DNA of 64,000 nt from Cohnella xylanilytica (GCF_014212175.1 NZ_JACJVR010000073.1:59750-123749), one strand, 5' to 3'; counted from the first letter of the stretch, positions 1 to 8,690 are shown. The notes: generated by a model not told the origin, from the letters alone. Numbers and translations are program-made.

Positions 1-818
1 GTGTCGCCTTGGGCCGAAGCGAACTTCGACACCCAGAGCACGCCCGCGAGTCCGGACAGCCCTCCCATGACCGTGTAGACGAGCCCCAGAATCCGGCCGG
101 TCCGAATGCCGCTGATCGCGGCCGATTCCGGATTGCTGCCGACCGCGTACACCTGTCTCCCGGTCCGGGTGTGATTGACGAAGAAGTAGGCGACGAGATA
201 GATGACGACGGCGATGAGAATCAGATGGTTGACGCCGAGGAGCTTCCCGGTGGCGATCGCCTTGAAGCTGTCCGGCATCTGGTGGGCGCTGACCCACTTG
301 CCCCCGCTCGCCTCGAAGGTAAGGCCGCGGAACACGTTCATCATCCCGAGGGTGGCGATAATCGGCAGGATACGGACCTTGGACACGAGGAAGCCGAGTA
401 CCGCTCCGCAGGCGAGACCGATGCCGACGCCGATCAGCAGCGCCAGAGCGGGATTCGCGCCCGGATATTGCTTGACCGTGAGTGCGGCGATCATCCCGGA
501 CAGCGCGAGCGTCGCCCCGATCGACAAGTCGATGCCCCGCGTGACGATGACGAGCATCATCCCGACGGCGAGAATGCTCAGGATGGCCGTGTTCGTGGCG
601 ATGTCGTTGATATTTTCCCAAGTCAGGAAGCTCGGGTTCCGAAGCTGCACGCCCGCGGACAGCAGCACGATGAAGGCGAGCAGACCCAGCTCCCGGAACT
701 TCGCGATATTCGCGCTTGCCGACCTCTTGGGCGCCGCCGCCGAGGCTCCGCCAGCCGCTACCGTCTCCGCCGTCTCCGCCGTCTCCGAAGCGAGCGCGAT
801 TCTGCCTCTATTCTTCAT
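1..818 (-). CDS. Sugar ABC transporter permease, RbsC-type (3' end outside window)
   Basis: Membrane permease of a ribose/xylose/AI-2-type (CUT2) sugar importer. The 272 codons visible give an N-terminal cytoplasmic stretch with a short repeated acidic motif (ETAETAETVA), then hydrophobic helices and the family segments LSIGATLALSGM and YAVGSNPESAAISGI, typical of the BPD_transp_2 (RbsC/XylH/LsrC) family. The start ATG overlaps the stop of the upstream ATPase gene as ATGA, so the two are translationally coupled. The C-terminal part, normally about 50 further residues, lies beyond base 1. The substrate cannot be read from the sequence; the neighbouring binding protein resembles the RhaS/LsrB group, so a deoxysugar is possible. 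Confidence 0.9.
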   Translation of the reverse strand, partial: MKNRGRIALASETAETAETVAAGGASAAAPKRSASANIAKFRELGLLAFIVLLSAGVQLRNPSFLTWENINDIATNTAILSILAVGMMLVIVTRGIDLSIGATLALSGMIAALTVKQYPGANPALALLIGVGIGLACGAVLGFLVSKVRILPIIATLGMMNVFRGLTFEASGGKWVSAHQMPDSFKAIATGKLLGVNHLILIAVVIYLVAYFFVNHTRTGRQVYAVGSNPESAAISGIRTGRILGLVYTVMGGLSGLAGVLWVSKFASAQGD

Positions 819-2344
819 GCGAGCTCCCCCCGTCGCTGTGCGTCGTTCGGCGCCTCGTCCGCCATCGAAGCTCGCAGAATCGCCTCCTGCGTCATCTCCC
901 GGCGGTCCAGGAACGCCGCGATGCGTCCTTCCCTCATGACGGCGACGCGGTCGCATAGGCCGATGATCTCGGGCATCTCGGACGAGACGAGCAGAATGCC
1001 GTAGCCCGCGCACGCCAGCTCGCCGATAATCTCGTAGATCGCCGACTTCGCGCCGACGTCGACTCCCTTCGTCGGTTCGTCGAGGATGAGAACGTCGAGA
1101 TCGGCGGTCAGCAGCTTCGCGAACACGACCTTCTGCTGGTTGCCGCCGGACAGCGAGCTCGCGAGATCGAAGACGCTTCTCGCCTTGACGCCGACCTTCT
1201 CCGCGAGCCGCTTGGCGAACTCCCGCTCCTTGCGCGTGCGGATCGTTCCCCGGGACGACAGCTTCTCCAGCGAGGAGAGCGTGATGTTGCGCCCGATCTC
1301 CCATTGCAGCACGAGCCCCTGCTTCTGCCGGTCCTCCGGCAAGTAGCCGATGCCCCGCTTCATCGCCTGCAGCGGATCGCGAATGGCGATCTCCCGGCCT
1401 TGGTACAGAATCCGCCCCTTATCGGGCGGGGCGACCCCGAAGATCGCCTGGCACACTTCGGTCCGGCCCGCTCCGACGAGGCCGGTGAGGCCGAGGATCT
1501 CCCCCTTGCGAAGAGAGAAGCTTACGTCTGCGAAGTAGCCGGTCCTGCCCAGCCCTTCGACCCGCAGCACCTCCTCCCCGATCTTCGCTTCCTTCTTCGG
1601 GAACAGCTGCGCGATCTCGCGGCCGACCATGGCGACGATCAGGTCCGCGTTCGAGATCTCGTTCACCTGCCAGGTGCCGATGTACCGAGAGTCGCGGAAC
1701 ACCGTCACTTGGCTGGCCAGCCGGTACATGTCCTCGAAGCGGTGGGAGATGAATATAATCGAAGTCCCCTGATCCCGAAGCCGCTCCGCGATCCGGTACA
1801 GCTCCTCGCTCTCGCTGTTCGTGAGCGCGGCGGTCGGCTCGTCCATGATGATGATCTTGGCCTGCACGGACAGCGCCTTCGCGATCTCGACGATCTGCTG
1901 CTCGGCGACGCTCAGCGCCCCCATCTGCGTCTTCGGGCTGAAGCTCGCCCCGAGCTCCCGCAGCAGCTTGCCCGCCTCCTCGTGCATCTCCCGCCAGAGC
2001 AGCCGCTTCGTCCCCTTCGCGACTCTCTCGTGCCCCATGAAAATATTCTCCGTGACGCTAAGGTCCGGATAACACGTCACGTGTTGGTAGATGGCGGCGA
2101 TTCCCGCCTTCTGGGCATCCGTCGGATCGCGGAACCGGACCTTCTCCCCGCCGAGGAACATCTCCCCGCCGTCGGGGGCGTGGACGCCCGTGATGACCTT
2201 GATGAAGGTCGACTTGCCCGCTCCGTTCTCGCCCATGAGCGCGTGAATCTCGCCCGGCTTCAGCTTGAAGTAGACGTCGTCCAGCGCCTTGACGCCGGGG
2301 AACGTCTTCGTGATTCCCTTGAGCTCCAGGATGTACTCCGACAT
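815..2344 (-). CDS. Sugar ABC transporter ATP-binding protein, RbsA/MglA-type
   Basis: Cytoplasmic ATPase energising the RbsC-type permease encoded next. At 509 residues it has the usual double-ABC length of RbsA/MglA/XylG. The N-terminal cassette has a full Walker A (GENGAGKST, near residue 40), signature LSVAEQQ and Walker B IIIMDEPTAAL. The second cassette has the family's degenerate Walker A (GLVGAGRTE), signature LSGGNQQK and VLILDEPTKGVDVG. The start codon follows GGGGGAG at 6 nt. The gene overlaps the permease by 4 bp. No binding-protein gene stands directly before it, unlike the usual rbs order; the only nearby one (6807-7889) is beyond the two-component genes, so a transport-dedicated binding protein may lie outside the window. 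Confidence 0.95.
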   Translation of the reverse strand: MSEYILELKGITKTFPGVKALDDVYFKLKPGEIHALMGENGAGKSTFIKVITGVHAPDGGEMFLGGEKVRFRDPTDAQKAGIAAIYQHVTCYPDLSVTENIFMGHERVAKGTKRLLWREMHEEAGKLLRELGASFSPKTQMGALSVAEQQIVEIAKALSVQAKIIIMDEPTAALTNSESEELYRIAERLRDQGTSIIFISHRFEDMYRLASQVTVFRDSRYIGTWQVNEISNADLIVAMVGREIAQLFPKKEAKIGEEVLRVEGLGRTGYFADVSFSLRKGEILGLTGLVGAGRTEVCQAIFGVAPPDKGRILYQGREIAIRDPLQAMKRGIGYLPEDRQKQGLVLQWEIGRNITLSSLEKLSSRGTIRTRKEREFAKRLAEKVGVKARSVFDLASSLSGGNQQKVVFAKLLTADLDVLILDEPTKGVDVGAKSAIYEIIGELACAGYGILLVSSEMPEIIGLCDRVAVMREGRIAAFLDRREMTQEAILRASMADEAPNDAQRRGELA

Positions 2345-2521
2345 GCCCGCTCCCCCTATCGCTCCTTCTGCTCGGCCGTTCGGCCTTGCCGCTATGTCCT
2401 TAGCTTAGCGGGTTCCGCCGGGCGGCTGTAGGAGACGGAATTCGGATCGGGGGGAGAATCTTCGGGAGGTTGGCGATAGGCGGCCGCAGAGTCGCGTATC
2501 TGTCGCGACGGGAGGCGGGCG

Positions 2522-2706
2522 CTAACGGATCGAGGAGACGTTATTTCGTAGAAAATGAAGGATTTTCGACCCTAACGGATCGTATGGACGCTATTTCGTG
2601 CCGGAAGCCCGTTATTGCCCCGAATTTTCTTAAATAAGATCGCTGGGATTCGCAAGATTTTCAAAATGGGCTTTTGACTCCAAATAGCGTCTCCTGGATG
2701 CGTTAG
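2522..2706. repeat. Composite intergenic repeat, copy 1
   Basis: Four related 25-27 bp modules: two in forward orientation starting CTAACGGATCG with a GACG(C/T)TATTTCG end (2522-2548, 2572-2598), and two inverted ones (about 2633-2656 and 2681-2706, the latter ending GCGTTAG). The outer modules form a large imperfect palindrome. Homology with copy 3 continues to the A-run at 2789 through an ATGCGATTCGGATT-like tail. Other copies are at 10738, 22313, 32799 and 58189. Confidence 0.85.
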
Positions 2707-2788
2707 AGAACGAGGCCCTATGAACCGGAGTCATGCGATTCGGATTCCGACCGCAACCCTGAACGAGACTAACGAATCCCCTATGCAG

Positions 2789-2833
2789 AAAAAAAATAGA
2801 ACCCTCCAAGCTAATTCCGCTTGGCCGGGTTCT
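2789..2833 (-). terminator. Intrinsic terminator for the 2850-3074 ORF
   Basis: On the minus strand the hairpin AGAACCC...GGGTTCT with an inner CCAAGC/GCTTGG stem is followed by a run of about eight T residues. It begins 17 bp after the stop codon of the small ORF at 2850-3074, which supports transcription of that ORF or of the regulator operon through it. Confidence 0.8.
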
Positions 2834-2849
2834 CTCGCGTTTCGCATCG

Positions 2850-3074
2850 TTAAACGTTAGCGGCGTTAAGAGGATCTATCGTTGCGGGGTCGGATTCTCT
2901 ATCGTCGTCTTCTGCCGCAGCTTCTCTCCAATCGGCCAAATAGCCGTCGACTGCCGCCTCCCTTGCTCGTTGGGCCGATTCCGGAGGGGTCCAACCATCG
3001 GACCCTACGTCTTTAGACGGAGATCCGCCCCTCGCACCGATAGGTATTCGACGACTTCGGGCCTTCCGTGACAT
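2850..3074 (-). CDS. Small hypothetical protein (74 aa)
   Basis: Not recognised. The product is short, charged and probably soluble: a basic N-terminus (RKARSRRIP), then an acidic C-terminal half (AAAEDDDRESDP). No signal peptide or membrane segment is seen. Evidence for reality is the strong intrinsic terminator immediately downstream. Evidence against is a poor start: the AGGAG sequence upstream is about 30 nt from the ATG, and an in-frame TAA prevents an earlier start. Codon use is less GC3-biased than in neighbouring genes. It lies between the response regulator (stop at 3268) and the ABC ATPase genes on the same strand. It could be a decayed gene remnant. Confidence 0.35.
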   Translation of the reverse strand: MSRKARSRRIPIGARGGSPSKDVGSDGWTPPESAQRAREAAVDGYLADWREAAAEDDDRESDPATIDPLNAANV

Positions 3075-3267
3075 GCAGCGTTATACAGTCGCGACAGATG
3101 GTTCTCCTGGCGCTAACCTGTTTTGCAACAAAGACTTCATAGGCACTCCTCCATCCCCGGAGGCGTGTCTATTTCCCACCACCCAAGGCGGTTGTGCGTT
3201 ACGAGTTATACCGGTTCTCTTCCTGATAGAATAGATTGGCAAGATCAACAAAAGAGCGAGGGTTCCT

Positions 3268-4965
3268 CTACACCCCCGCCCGCTCCCGGTACTTCGAGGG
3301 CGACACTCCCGCCCACTGCTTGAACAGCTTGCCGAAATACTTCACGTCCTGATAGCCGACCCGGACGGCGATGTCCTGCAGCTTCTCGGCCGGGTCCGCG
3401 AGCAGCAGCTCCCCGGCCTTCTCCATTCGCTGCCTCGTCACGTAATCGAGCACCGTCTCACCCGTCTGCAGCTTGAAGTATTCGCAGAAGTACGTCGGGT
3501 TCATGTACACGCGATCGGCCACCCGCTTGATCGTGATATCCTCTCCCAGATGCTCCCGGATCCAGGCTTTGGCCAGCTCGACCGGCTTGCGGTTGCCGTC
3601 CCGCCACGCCTCGCGGATCGCGTCCGTCGCCTCGCGCAAGCGCCGCGCCAGCTCGGCCCGCAGTTCTTGGAGGCGGGGCGCCCGGTCCAAGCTCCGCAGA
3701 GCCTCTTCGACCGACTCCGAATCGGCTCCGCTTCCCCCGCTCCCTTCCAGCGCCGCCGAATAGATCGAGAGCAGCAGATGCTGCGCGGCCTTGCGGATCG
3801 CGACAGGCGATTCCTCCCTCTCCAGCTCGGCGAAGAACAACCGCAGAAGCGCTTCCGCCTCCTCCGCCTTCGCTTGGCCGACCGCCTGCCGCATGCGTTG
3901 GGCGATCTGAGCGAGCTCCGCTTCCGGCCGATCGCCGTCCCCTCTGCCGGCCGCCCGGCCCCGCTCGCCCAGGAACACCCGGTTCCCGCCCTCGACGAGG
4001 CGGTGCCTCATGCCGGACAGCGCCTGCCGCTTCGCCTCCGGCAGCAAGTACAAGTCCTCGATCGGCTCGGCGATCGAGACGGATACCGTGAACGGCGTGT
4101 ACGTATGAATCGCCGCGCGCACCCGCTCCGCCAGCGCCAGCGCCGCGTCCTCGAGCCCTTCTTCCTCCGACGGGCCGCGCAGAAGAATCCAGAAGTCGGA
4201 ATTGCCGCCGCGCCAGCTCCAGCCTTGAAGCCCGCCCGAGCCGCTCATCCCGCCATGCCCGTCTCCCCGCTCTTCGCCATGCCCTACGCGCCCGCCCGGC
4301 TTCCCGCCCCCCGCGACCACTTCCGCGACGATGTTCTCCAAGGCGTACGTGTAAGCCTCCCAATCCTTGGCCGTATACGTCCTCGTCTTCACCGGCAGCG
4401 CGTCCAGGCTGACGTACAGCAGCGAATACCGTCCGAGCGGGAAATCCTCCACCCAATACCCCAGCCGCTCGATATCGATCCCGGCCGACGTGATGTAGCT
4501 GAGCGTCTGCGTCTGCCGGGCGGGCTTCAGCCGCTCCGCCCGACGCTCGGTCTCTTCCCGCCTCCGGAACTCGCTGCGTCCGGCGGCGATCTTCTCGCGG
4601 ATCTCCGTCATCCGCTCGCGGAACTGGTCCCGGTCGACGGGCTTGAGCAGATAGTCGACCGCCCCTTCCCGGAGCGCCGTCCGCACATATTCGAAGTCGT
4701 CGTATCCGCTGATGAGCATCGGATAGAACCGATACTGCTTGCGGGCCTCCCGAATCAGAGTCAACCCGTCCATCTCCGGCATCTTCACGTCGGTGATGAT
4801 CAGATCGACCGCCCCGCTCGTGCCGTGCAGATAGTCGAGCGCCTCCCGTCCGTCTCCCAGCGCGGCGACGACCTCCCAGCCTTCCCCGCAAGAGAGCACC
4901 AGCCGCTCGATCCCTCGGCGGATGCGCGCTTCGTCGTCCACGATCAGCGTCCGTATCGGCTGCAC
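3268..4965 (-). CDS. YesN-type response regulator, AraC family
   Basis: Transcription activator of a two-component system. The N-terminal receiver domain has acidic residues VDDE near position 10, the phosphoacceptor Asp59 in ITDVKMPEMDG and the conserved Lys in LLKPVD. About 270 residues of central linker follow, including an unusual glycine-rich stretch around 215-245. The C-terminal 100 residues form the two AraC helix-turn-helix motifs (IKRVADRVYMNPTYFCEYFK and DIAVRVGYQDVKYFGKLFK). Length 565 is in the YesN range (about 500-560). It starts with GTG preceded by AGGAGGGGGAG and lies 1 nt after the kinase stop codon, so it is co-translated. It presumably controls the sugar transporter genes at 1-2344 in response to the neighbouring kinase. 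Confidence 0.95.
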   Translation of the reverse strand: MQPIRTLIVDDEARIRRGIERLVLSCGEGWEVVAALGDGREALDYLHGTSGAVDLIITDVKMPEMDGLTLIREARKQYRFYPMLISGYDDFEYVRTALREGAVDYLLKPVDRDQFRERMTEIREKIAAGRSEFRRREETERRAERLKPARQTQTLSYITSAGIDIERLGYWVEDFPLGRYSLLYVSLDALPVKTRTYTAKDWEAYTYALENIVAEVVAGGGKPGGRVGHGEERGDGHGGMSGSGGLQGWSWRGGNSDFWILLRGPSEEEGLEDAALALAERVRAAIHTYTPFTVSVSIAEPIEDLYLLPEAKRQALSGMRHRLVEGGNRVFLGERGRAAGRGDGDRPEAELAQIAQRMRQAVGQAKAEEAEALLRLFFAELEREESPVAIRKAAQHLLLSIYSAALEGSGGSGADSESVEEALRSLDRAPRLQELRAELARRLREATDAIREAWRDGNRKPVELAKAWIREHLGEDITIKRVADRVYMNPTYFCEYFKLQTGETVLDYVTRQRMEKAGELLLADPAEKLQDIAVRVGYQDVKYFGKLFKQWAGVSPSKYRERAGV

Positions 4966-4966
4966 C

Positions 4967-6817
4967 TTACTCCCCCTCCTCCCGGTCGGATCTCGGCGTC
5001 TCGACCGGCCTTGCGATCGCCGGAATCCGGACGATCACTTCCGTCCCCTTGCCATCGATGCTATGAAGCTGAAGGCCGTACTCCGGGCCGTGCAGCAGAA
5101 CGATCCGCGCGTTCACGTTGCCGAGGCCGAGCCCGGAATCCTTCGCCAGATGCGATTCCGAGCGAAGCTCGTGCTCCAGCTCCGCCAGCCGATCGGCCGG
5201 AATGCCGGGGCCGTCGTCGCGAATGCGGAACACGATGTCCTGCTTCCCGGAGCGGGCGCTGATCTCCTTGCCGATGCCGATATGGATTCCGAGCCTCCCG
5301 CGCCGCTCGAGCCCGTGCTTGATCGCGTTCTCCACGATCGGCTGCAGGATGAACTTCGGCGAATAGAGCGTCCGCCCTTCCAGATCGACGTTCAGCGCGA
5401 TGTCGAAGGCCAGGCGCTCCTCGAAGCGGAACTTCTGGATCGTCAGATAGTCCCGGACGTGCTGAATCTCTTCCGCGAGCGGAACCGTCTTCGACTTGTT
5501 GCCGACGGAGAACCGCAGCATCCGCCCGAGCAGCGTCACCATGTCGACGACCGACTCGCTCTCGCCCTCCTCCACCGCCATCGAGATCGTCTCCAGCGTG
5601 TTGTAGATGAAGTGAGGGTTGATCTGCGACTGCAGGGCGTACAGCTCGGCTTCCTTCTGCCGGATCTCGATCCGGTAATTCGTCTGGATCAGCTCGCGCG
5701 TCGTCGTGATCATCGAGTTGAAGCTCCGCGCCAGAGACCCGACCTCGTCCCGGCTCTGCAGCGAATGGTCGACCTGGAAGCGGCCCATCTCCGCGTTCTT
5801 CATCAGGCGGCTCAGCTTCTTCAGCGGACGCGTGATGCTAAGCGAGAACAGCACGGAGAGAACCGTCGTGACGAGCACGATGCCGACAAAAACGAAAATC
5901 GTGACGTTGCGGACGAGGTCCGCGCGTTCCGTCAGATCCTTGAGCGGGATGCTGTGGACGAGCACCCAGCCGAGCTGCGCCGACTCGCTCAGGCTGACCA
6001 GCCTTGCCGATCCGCCGGCGGCGTTCGTCCGGAAGCTTCCGCTGAGGATCGGATAGCCGGCGACGTTCGGATCGAAGGTTCCGATTTTCTCCGGGTCGGT
6101 GTGGTAGACGATCTCGCCCTTCCGATTCATCACCCACAGATCGGCCCGGTCGTTCGTCTCGAAGTCCCGCAGGATGCGGTCGATGAACGTCATCTGGACG
6201 GCGATGAACATCGTCCCGAGCACCCTTCGGTTGTCCGTGTCGAGAATCTCCTTCATGACGAGGACGTAGGGAGCGTTATTCTCGAACCGAAGACCGGTCT
6301 CGCTCGGCAGAATCAGCTTGCCCTTGTCCCGCGCGTCGACGTCGTATCGGTAGGGCGCGATCGCTTCGTTCCGGCCGAACCCGGAGTACCGGAGCCTCGT
6401 GCTCTCGAACAGCCGGCTCTTGGACAGCAGGAACACGCCGAGCACGTCCGGATTGCCCCCTCCCAGATACGTCCGGGCCATGTAGCTGTTCAGCGTGAAC
6501 AGATCCCGGTTCTGTTCGGCCCGGCTCTGCAAGGCCGGGTCCCGCCTCAGAATCGCGATCATGTCGTCGGAGTTGAACAGCAGGTCCGGCAGCGCCTCCA
6601 GCTCGGACACGTGCTTCTCGATGTTGGCGTTCGCCTGGTACAGGAATCGCGGCATGTATTCGCCGATCTGCTCCTCGATGGACTTCGTATACTGGACGTA
6701 CGAGACGTACCCGAGCAGCGACATCGGGATGACGGTCAGCAGCAGATAGGTGACGATCAGCTTCGCGCTCAGCCGGACGTTGCGGAACCGGAGCCGCTCC
6801 CGGATTCTAGAAATCAT
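4967..6817 (-). CDS. YesM-type sensor histidine kinase
   Basis: Membrane sensor kinase partner of the regulator at 3268-4965. It has a first membrane helix near residues 17-39 (LIVTYLLLTVIPMSLLG), an extracellular sensor domain of about 260 residues, a second helix near 303-326, a HAMP segment, then the His_kinase domain with phosphoacceptor His in QSQINPHFIYNTLE and an HATPase_c domain (VENAIKH, RDDGPGIP, GLGLGNVNAR). Length 616 is normal for YesM kinases (570-620). The start ATG overlaps the end of the upstream lipoprotein gene by 11 bp and has no clear Shine-Dalgarno sequence, suggesting reinitiation after that gene. The lipoprotein plausibly presents the sugar to this sensor. Confidence 0.95.
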   Translation of the reverse strand: MISRIRERLRFRNVRLSAKLIVTYLLLTVIPMSLLGYVSYVQYTKSIEEQIGEYMPRFLYQANANIEKHVSELEALPDLLFNSDDMIAILRRDPALQSRAEQNRDLFTLNSYMARTYLGGGNPDVLGVFLLSKSRLFESTRLRYSGFGRNEAIAPYRYDVDARDKGKLILPSETGLRFENNAPYVLVMKEILDTDNRRVLGTMFIAVQMTFIDRILRDFETNDRADLWVMNRKGEIVYHTDPEKIGTFDPNVAGYPILSGSFRTNAAGGSARLVSLSESAQLGWVLVHSIPLKDLTERADLVRNVTIFVFVGIVLVTTVLSVLFSLSITRPLKKLSRLMKNAEMGRFQVDHSLQSRDEVGSLARSFNSMITTTRELIQTNYRIEIRQKEAELYALQSQINPHFIYNTLETISMAVEEGESESVVDMVTLLGRMLRFSVGNKSKTVPLAEEIQHVRDYLTIQKFRFEERLAFDIALNVDLEGRTLYSPKFILQPIVENAIKHGLERRGRLGIHIGIGKEISARSGKQDIVFRIRDDGPGIPADRLAELEHELRSESHLAKDSGLGLGNVNARIVLLHGPEYGLQLHSIDGKGTEVIVRIPAIARPVETPRSDREEGE

Positions 6818-7889
6818 ATTGGTCCACGTTGTCTTTGGTGAAGTCCAAAGGCTCTCCCATAATGATCATATCCCCGTGCACCCGGATGTTGCCCACGTTC
6901 GCGATCGTCTGGTCGTCGTAAGGCAGCATGCCGAGCATCATGTTGCGGGCGAGAACGACCGTCAAGTACCCGAGCTTCTTCGGGCTCCACAGCGTCGCGG
7001 CCTGGGCGGAGCCTTCATGCAAGTACGAGCGCATGAGCTCCGGGGTGGACAGCCCCACGACGCGGACTTCGCCGGCCCGCTTCGCTTCCCGAACGGCTTC
7101 GGCGGCCGCCGGCGGCCCCACCGAAGAAGTGCCGATAATGCCGTCCAGCCCCGGGTACCGCTTCAGCAGGCCGACGGCCCCTTCGTACGCCTTCTTCGGG
7201 TCGTCGTCGTTCGGGACGATCTCCACCAGCTTCATGCCCGGGTAAAATTGTTCCCGCTGGACCTTGATCCAATCGATCCATTCGTTCAGATTGGCGGCGG
7301 ACAGCTGGCCGGTCATAACCGCGAATTCGCCCTTCTCCCCCATGCTCCAGGCGAGCGTGTCCAGCAGGTGCCGCCCGAGCGTCTCGGGATCCGCCATGTT
7401 GACGAAGAACTCCCTCGCTTCGGGCCCGGTGTCGGCATCCCACGTTATGACGCGGATCCCTTGCTCCTTCGCCTCCCGAAGCACGGGAACGAGCTTCTTC
7501 GGATCGTTCGCGGAGACGGCGATGACGTCGACACGCTTCTCCATCAAGCCGCGAATGACCTCGATCTGTTCGTCGGGATCGGCCGTGGAAGGACCTTCGT
7601 ACAGCAGGTCGACGTCCAGATCCCAAGCCGCCTCCTGGGCTCCCTGCTTGACGACGTCGAAGTAGGCGATGTCCGTCACCTTCGGGACGACGCCGATCTT
7701 GTAGCGCCGCGAATTCGCCGCTTCCGACGGGGAGGCGGTCTCGTCCGCCGCGGGGCGGTCCATCTCGTAGATCACCTTGTACGAGATCGCCCCGCGATCC
7801 CGGCAAGCGCTTACAAGGAACAGCGAAGCGAGAACCGCCAGGAGCAGGCAGAGCCTCTCGCGTCGGATTCCGATTTTCCCAGACCGCAT
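6807..7889 (-). CDS. Sugar-binding lipoprotein (Peripla_BP_4, RhaS/LsrB-like), probable co-sensor
   Basis: Extracellular sugar-binding protein anchored as a lipoprotein: a basic N-terminus, hydrophobic core and lipobox LVSAC with Cys29. A periplasmic-binding-protein type I fold follows (YKIGVVPKVTDIAYFDVVK, VDVIAVSANDP, GIIGTSSVGPPAAAEA), the last segment being typical of the rhamnose/AI-2-binding subgroup. The ATG at 7889 is chosen because it follows GGAGGTG at 9 nt; an upstream in-frame TTG at 7913 would place that ribosome site inside the gene. It is first in a probable operon with the YesM/YesN pair, an arrangement in which such proteins often act as ligand-sensing partners of the kinase; they may also feed the transporter at 1-2344. 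Substrate uncertain. Confidence 0.88.
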   Translation of the reverse strand: MRSGKIGIRRERLCLLLAVLASLFLVSACRDRGAISYKVIYEMDRPAADETASPSEAANSRRYKIGVVPKVTDIAYFDVVKQGAQEAAWDLDVDLLYEGPSTADPDEQIEVIRGLMEKRVDVIAVSANDPKKLVPVLREAKEQGIRVITWDADTGPEAREFFVNMADPETLGRHLLDTLAWSMGEKGEFAVMTGQLSAANLNEWIDWIKVQREQFYPGMKLVEIVPNDDDPKKAYEGAVGLLKRYPGLDGIIGTSSVGPPAAAEAVREAKRAGEVRVVGLSTPELMRSYLHEGSAQAATLWSPKKLGYLTVVLARNMMLGMLPYDDQTIANVGNIRVHGDMIIMGEPLDFTKDNVDQYDF

Positions 7890-7928
7890 GGCCCCGCACC
7901 TCCGTGAGCGCAACTAATATCAAGATAG

Positions 7929-7960
7929 CACGCCTCGCGCCGCCGTCACAACCCGATTCT
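7929..7960 (-). promoter_or_regulatory. Possible sigma-A promoter of the sensor operon
   Basis: Reading the minus strand there is TTGTGA, an 18-nt GC-rich spacer, then TATCTT, a short distance upstream of the lipoprotein start at 7889. The match to TTGACA/TATAAT is moderate and the call rests only on position and hexamers. Confidence 0.35.
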
Positions 7961-8068
7961 CCCGCCTCCACGAATTCCCTGGCCGACGGCGGCGAACGGC
8001 GGCTCCGAAGCGGCCGCGTATGAAAAACGGCCCGAAGGAACATGTTACGGAATGGCGAGGTGAGACGA

Positions 8069-8206
8069 ATGACAGGACGCAACAGCAAGCCGGACAACGA
8101 CGGACCGATGGCGAAGCCTTCGCGGCTCGACCAGGTCGGGGACAAGCTGTCCGACAACTCGGCCCGCATTCCGAAGAAGAGAAGCCGGGGCAACAACCCT
8201 TGTTAA
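8069..8206 (+). CDS. Small basic protein (45 aa), function unknown
   Basis: A short gene with a good translation start: AGGTGA lies 5 nt before the ATG. The product starts MTGRNSKPDN, contains the hydrophilic segment MAKPSRLDQVGDKLSDNSAR, and ends in a basic tail with a final Cys (KKRSRGNNPC). No membrane segment or signal peptide is present; composition is charged and probably disordered. It lies alone on the plus strand between the sensor operon and the convergent HxlR gene, and a 9-bp-stem hairpin follows 28 bp after the stop. The start signal and codon composition favour a real gene. No function can be assigned. Confidence 0.6.
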   Translation: MTGRNSKPDNDGPMAKPSRLDQVGDKLSDNSARIPKKRSRGNNPC

Positions 8207-8234
8207 AACGGCCGACGCGATGCTTGAAGCGACG

Positions 8235-8268
8235 ACAGCCATCCTCCGCGGCGCGCGGCGATGGCTGT
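8235..8268. terminator. Hairpin between convergent genes
   Basis: Inverted repeat ACAGCCATC / GATGGCTGT around a GC-rich loop, placed between the stop of the 45-aa gene (8206) and the stop of the HxlR gene (8284). There is no T-run on either strand, so it may be a weak bidirectional terminator. Confidence 0.45.
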
Positions 8269-8283
8269 TCGGCTTGAACTCGT

Positions 8284-8649
8284 TCAGGGAGCGACGTAGA
8301 CTTCCGGCCGGACCCGGCGGTGCGTCTCTCCCCACTCCTTCATAAGCTGGATGAGCGGCTCCAGCGTTCTTCCGTACTCCGTCAGCGAATACTCGACCTT
8401 CGGCGGAACCTGCCGGTAGACCTCGCGATGGACGAGCCCGTCCTCTTCGAGCTCCCGAAGCTGCAAGGTGAGCATCCGCTGCGTAATGTCCGGGCAGATC
8501 CGGCGCAGCTCGCCGAACCGCTTCTTGCCGTCCATCAGGTGATACAGCAGAACTCCCTTCCACTTGCCCCCGATGATCTCCAGCGTATACTCCACCGGGC
8601 AGCCCTCGCCGCTTTGCGAGCATTCGCTGTACTTGCTTTTGCGGGTCAT
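8284..8649 (-). CDS. HxlR-family transcriptional regulator
   Basis: Small winged-helix DNA-binding protein of 121 residues, the normal HxlR length. It has the family-typical N-terminal Cys in EGCPVEYTLEIIGGKWK, then GKKRFGELRRICPDITQRMLTLQLRELEEDGLVHR (split here by the recognition helix) and VEYSLTEYGRTLEPLIQ. HxlR regulators often sense aldehydes, quinones or redox stress through that Cys. It is divergently oriented to the oxidoreductase gene at 8781, with a palindrome between them, so it probably controls both itself and that enzyme. The ribosome site is weak. Confidence 0.93.
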   Translation of the reverse strand: MTRKSKYSECSQSGEGCPVEYTLEIIGGKWKGVLLYHLMDGKKRFGELRRICPDITQRMLTLQLRELEEDGLVHREVYRQVPPKVEYSLTEYGRTLEPLIQLMKEWGETHRRVRPEVYVAP

Positions 8650-8670
8650 GGCCGACTCGACCGCCTTCCG

Positions 8671-8690
8671 TAGTATATTTTCCGATACTA
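8671..8690. promoter_or_regulatory. Candidate HxlR operator
   Basis: Perfect inverted repeat TAGTAT-N8-ATACTA located 22 bp upstream of the HxlR gene start. It overlaps AT-rich hexamers that could be that gene's -10 region, which fits autorepression. Confidence 0.5.

Noticed and set aside
765..790. Functional 9-bp tandem repeat in the permease 5' coding region
   Set aside because: Three copies of GTCTCCGCC simply encode a repeated Glu-Thr-Ala in a cytoplasmic N-terminus; no further support.
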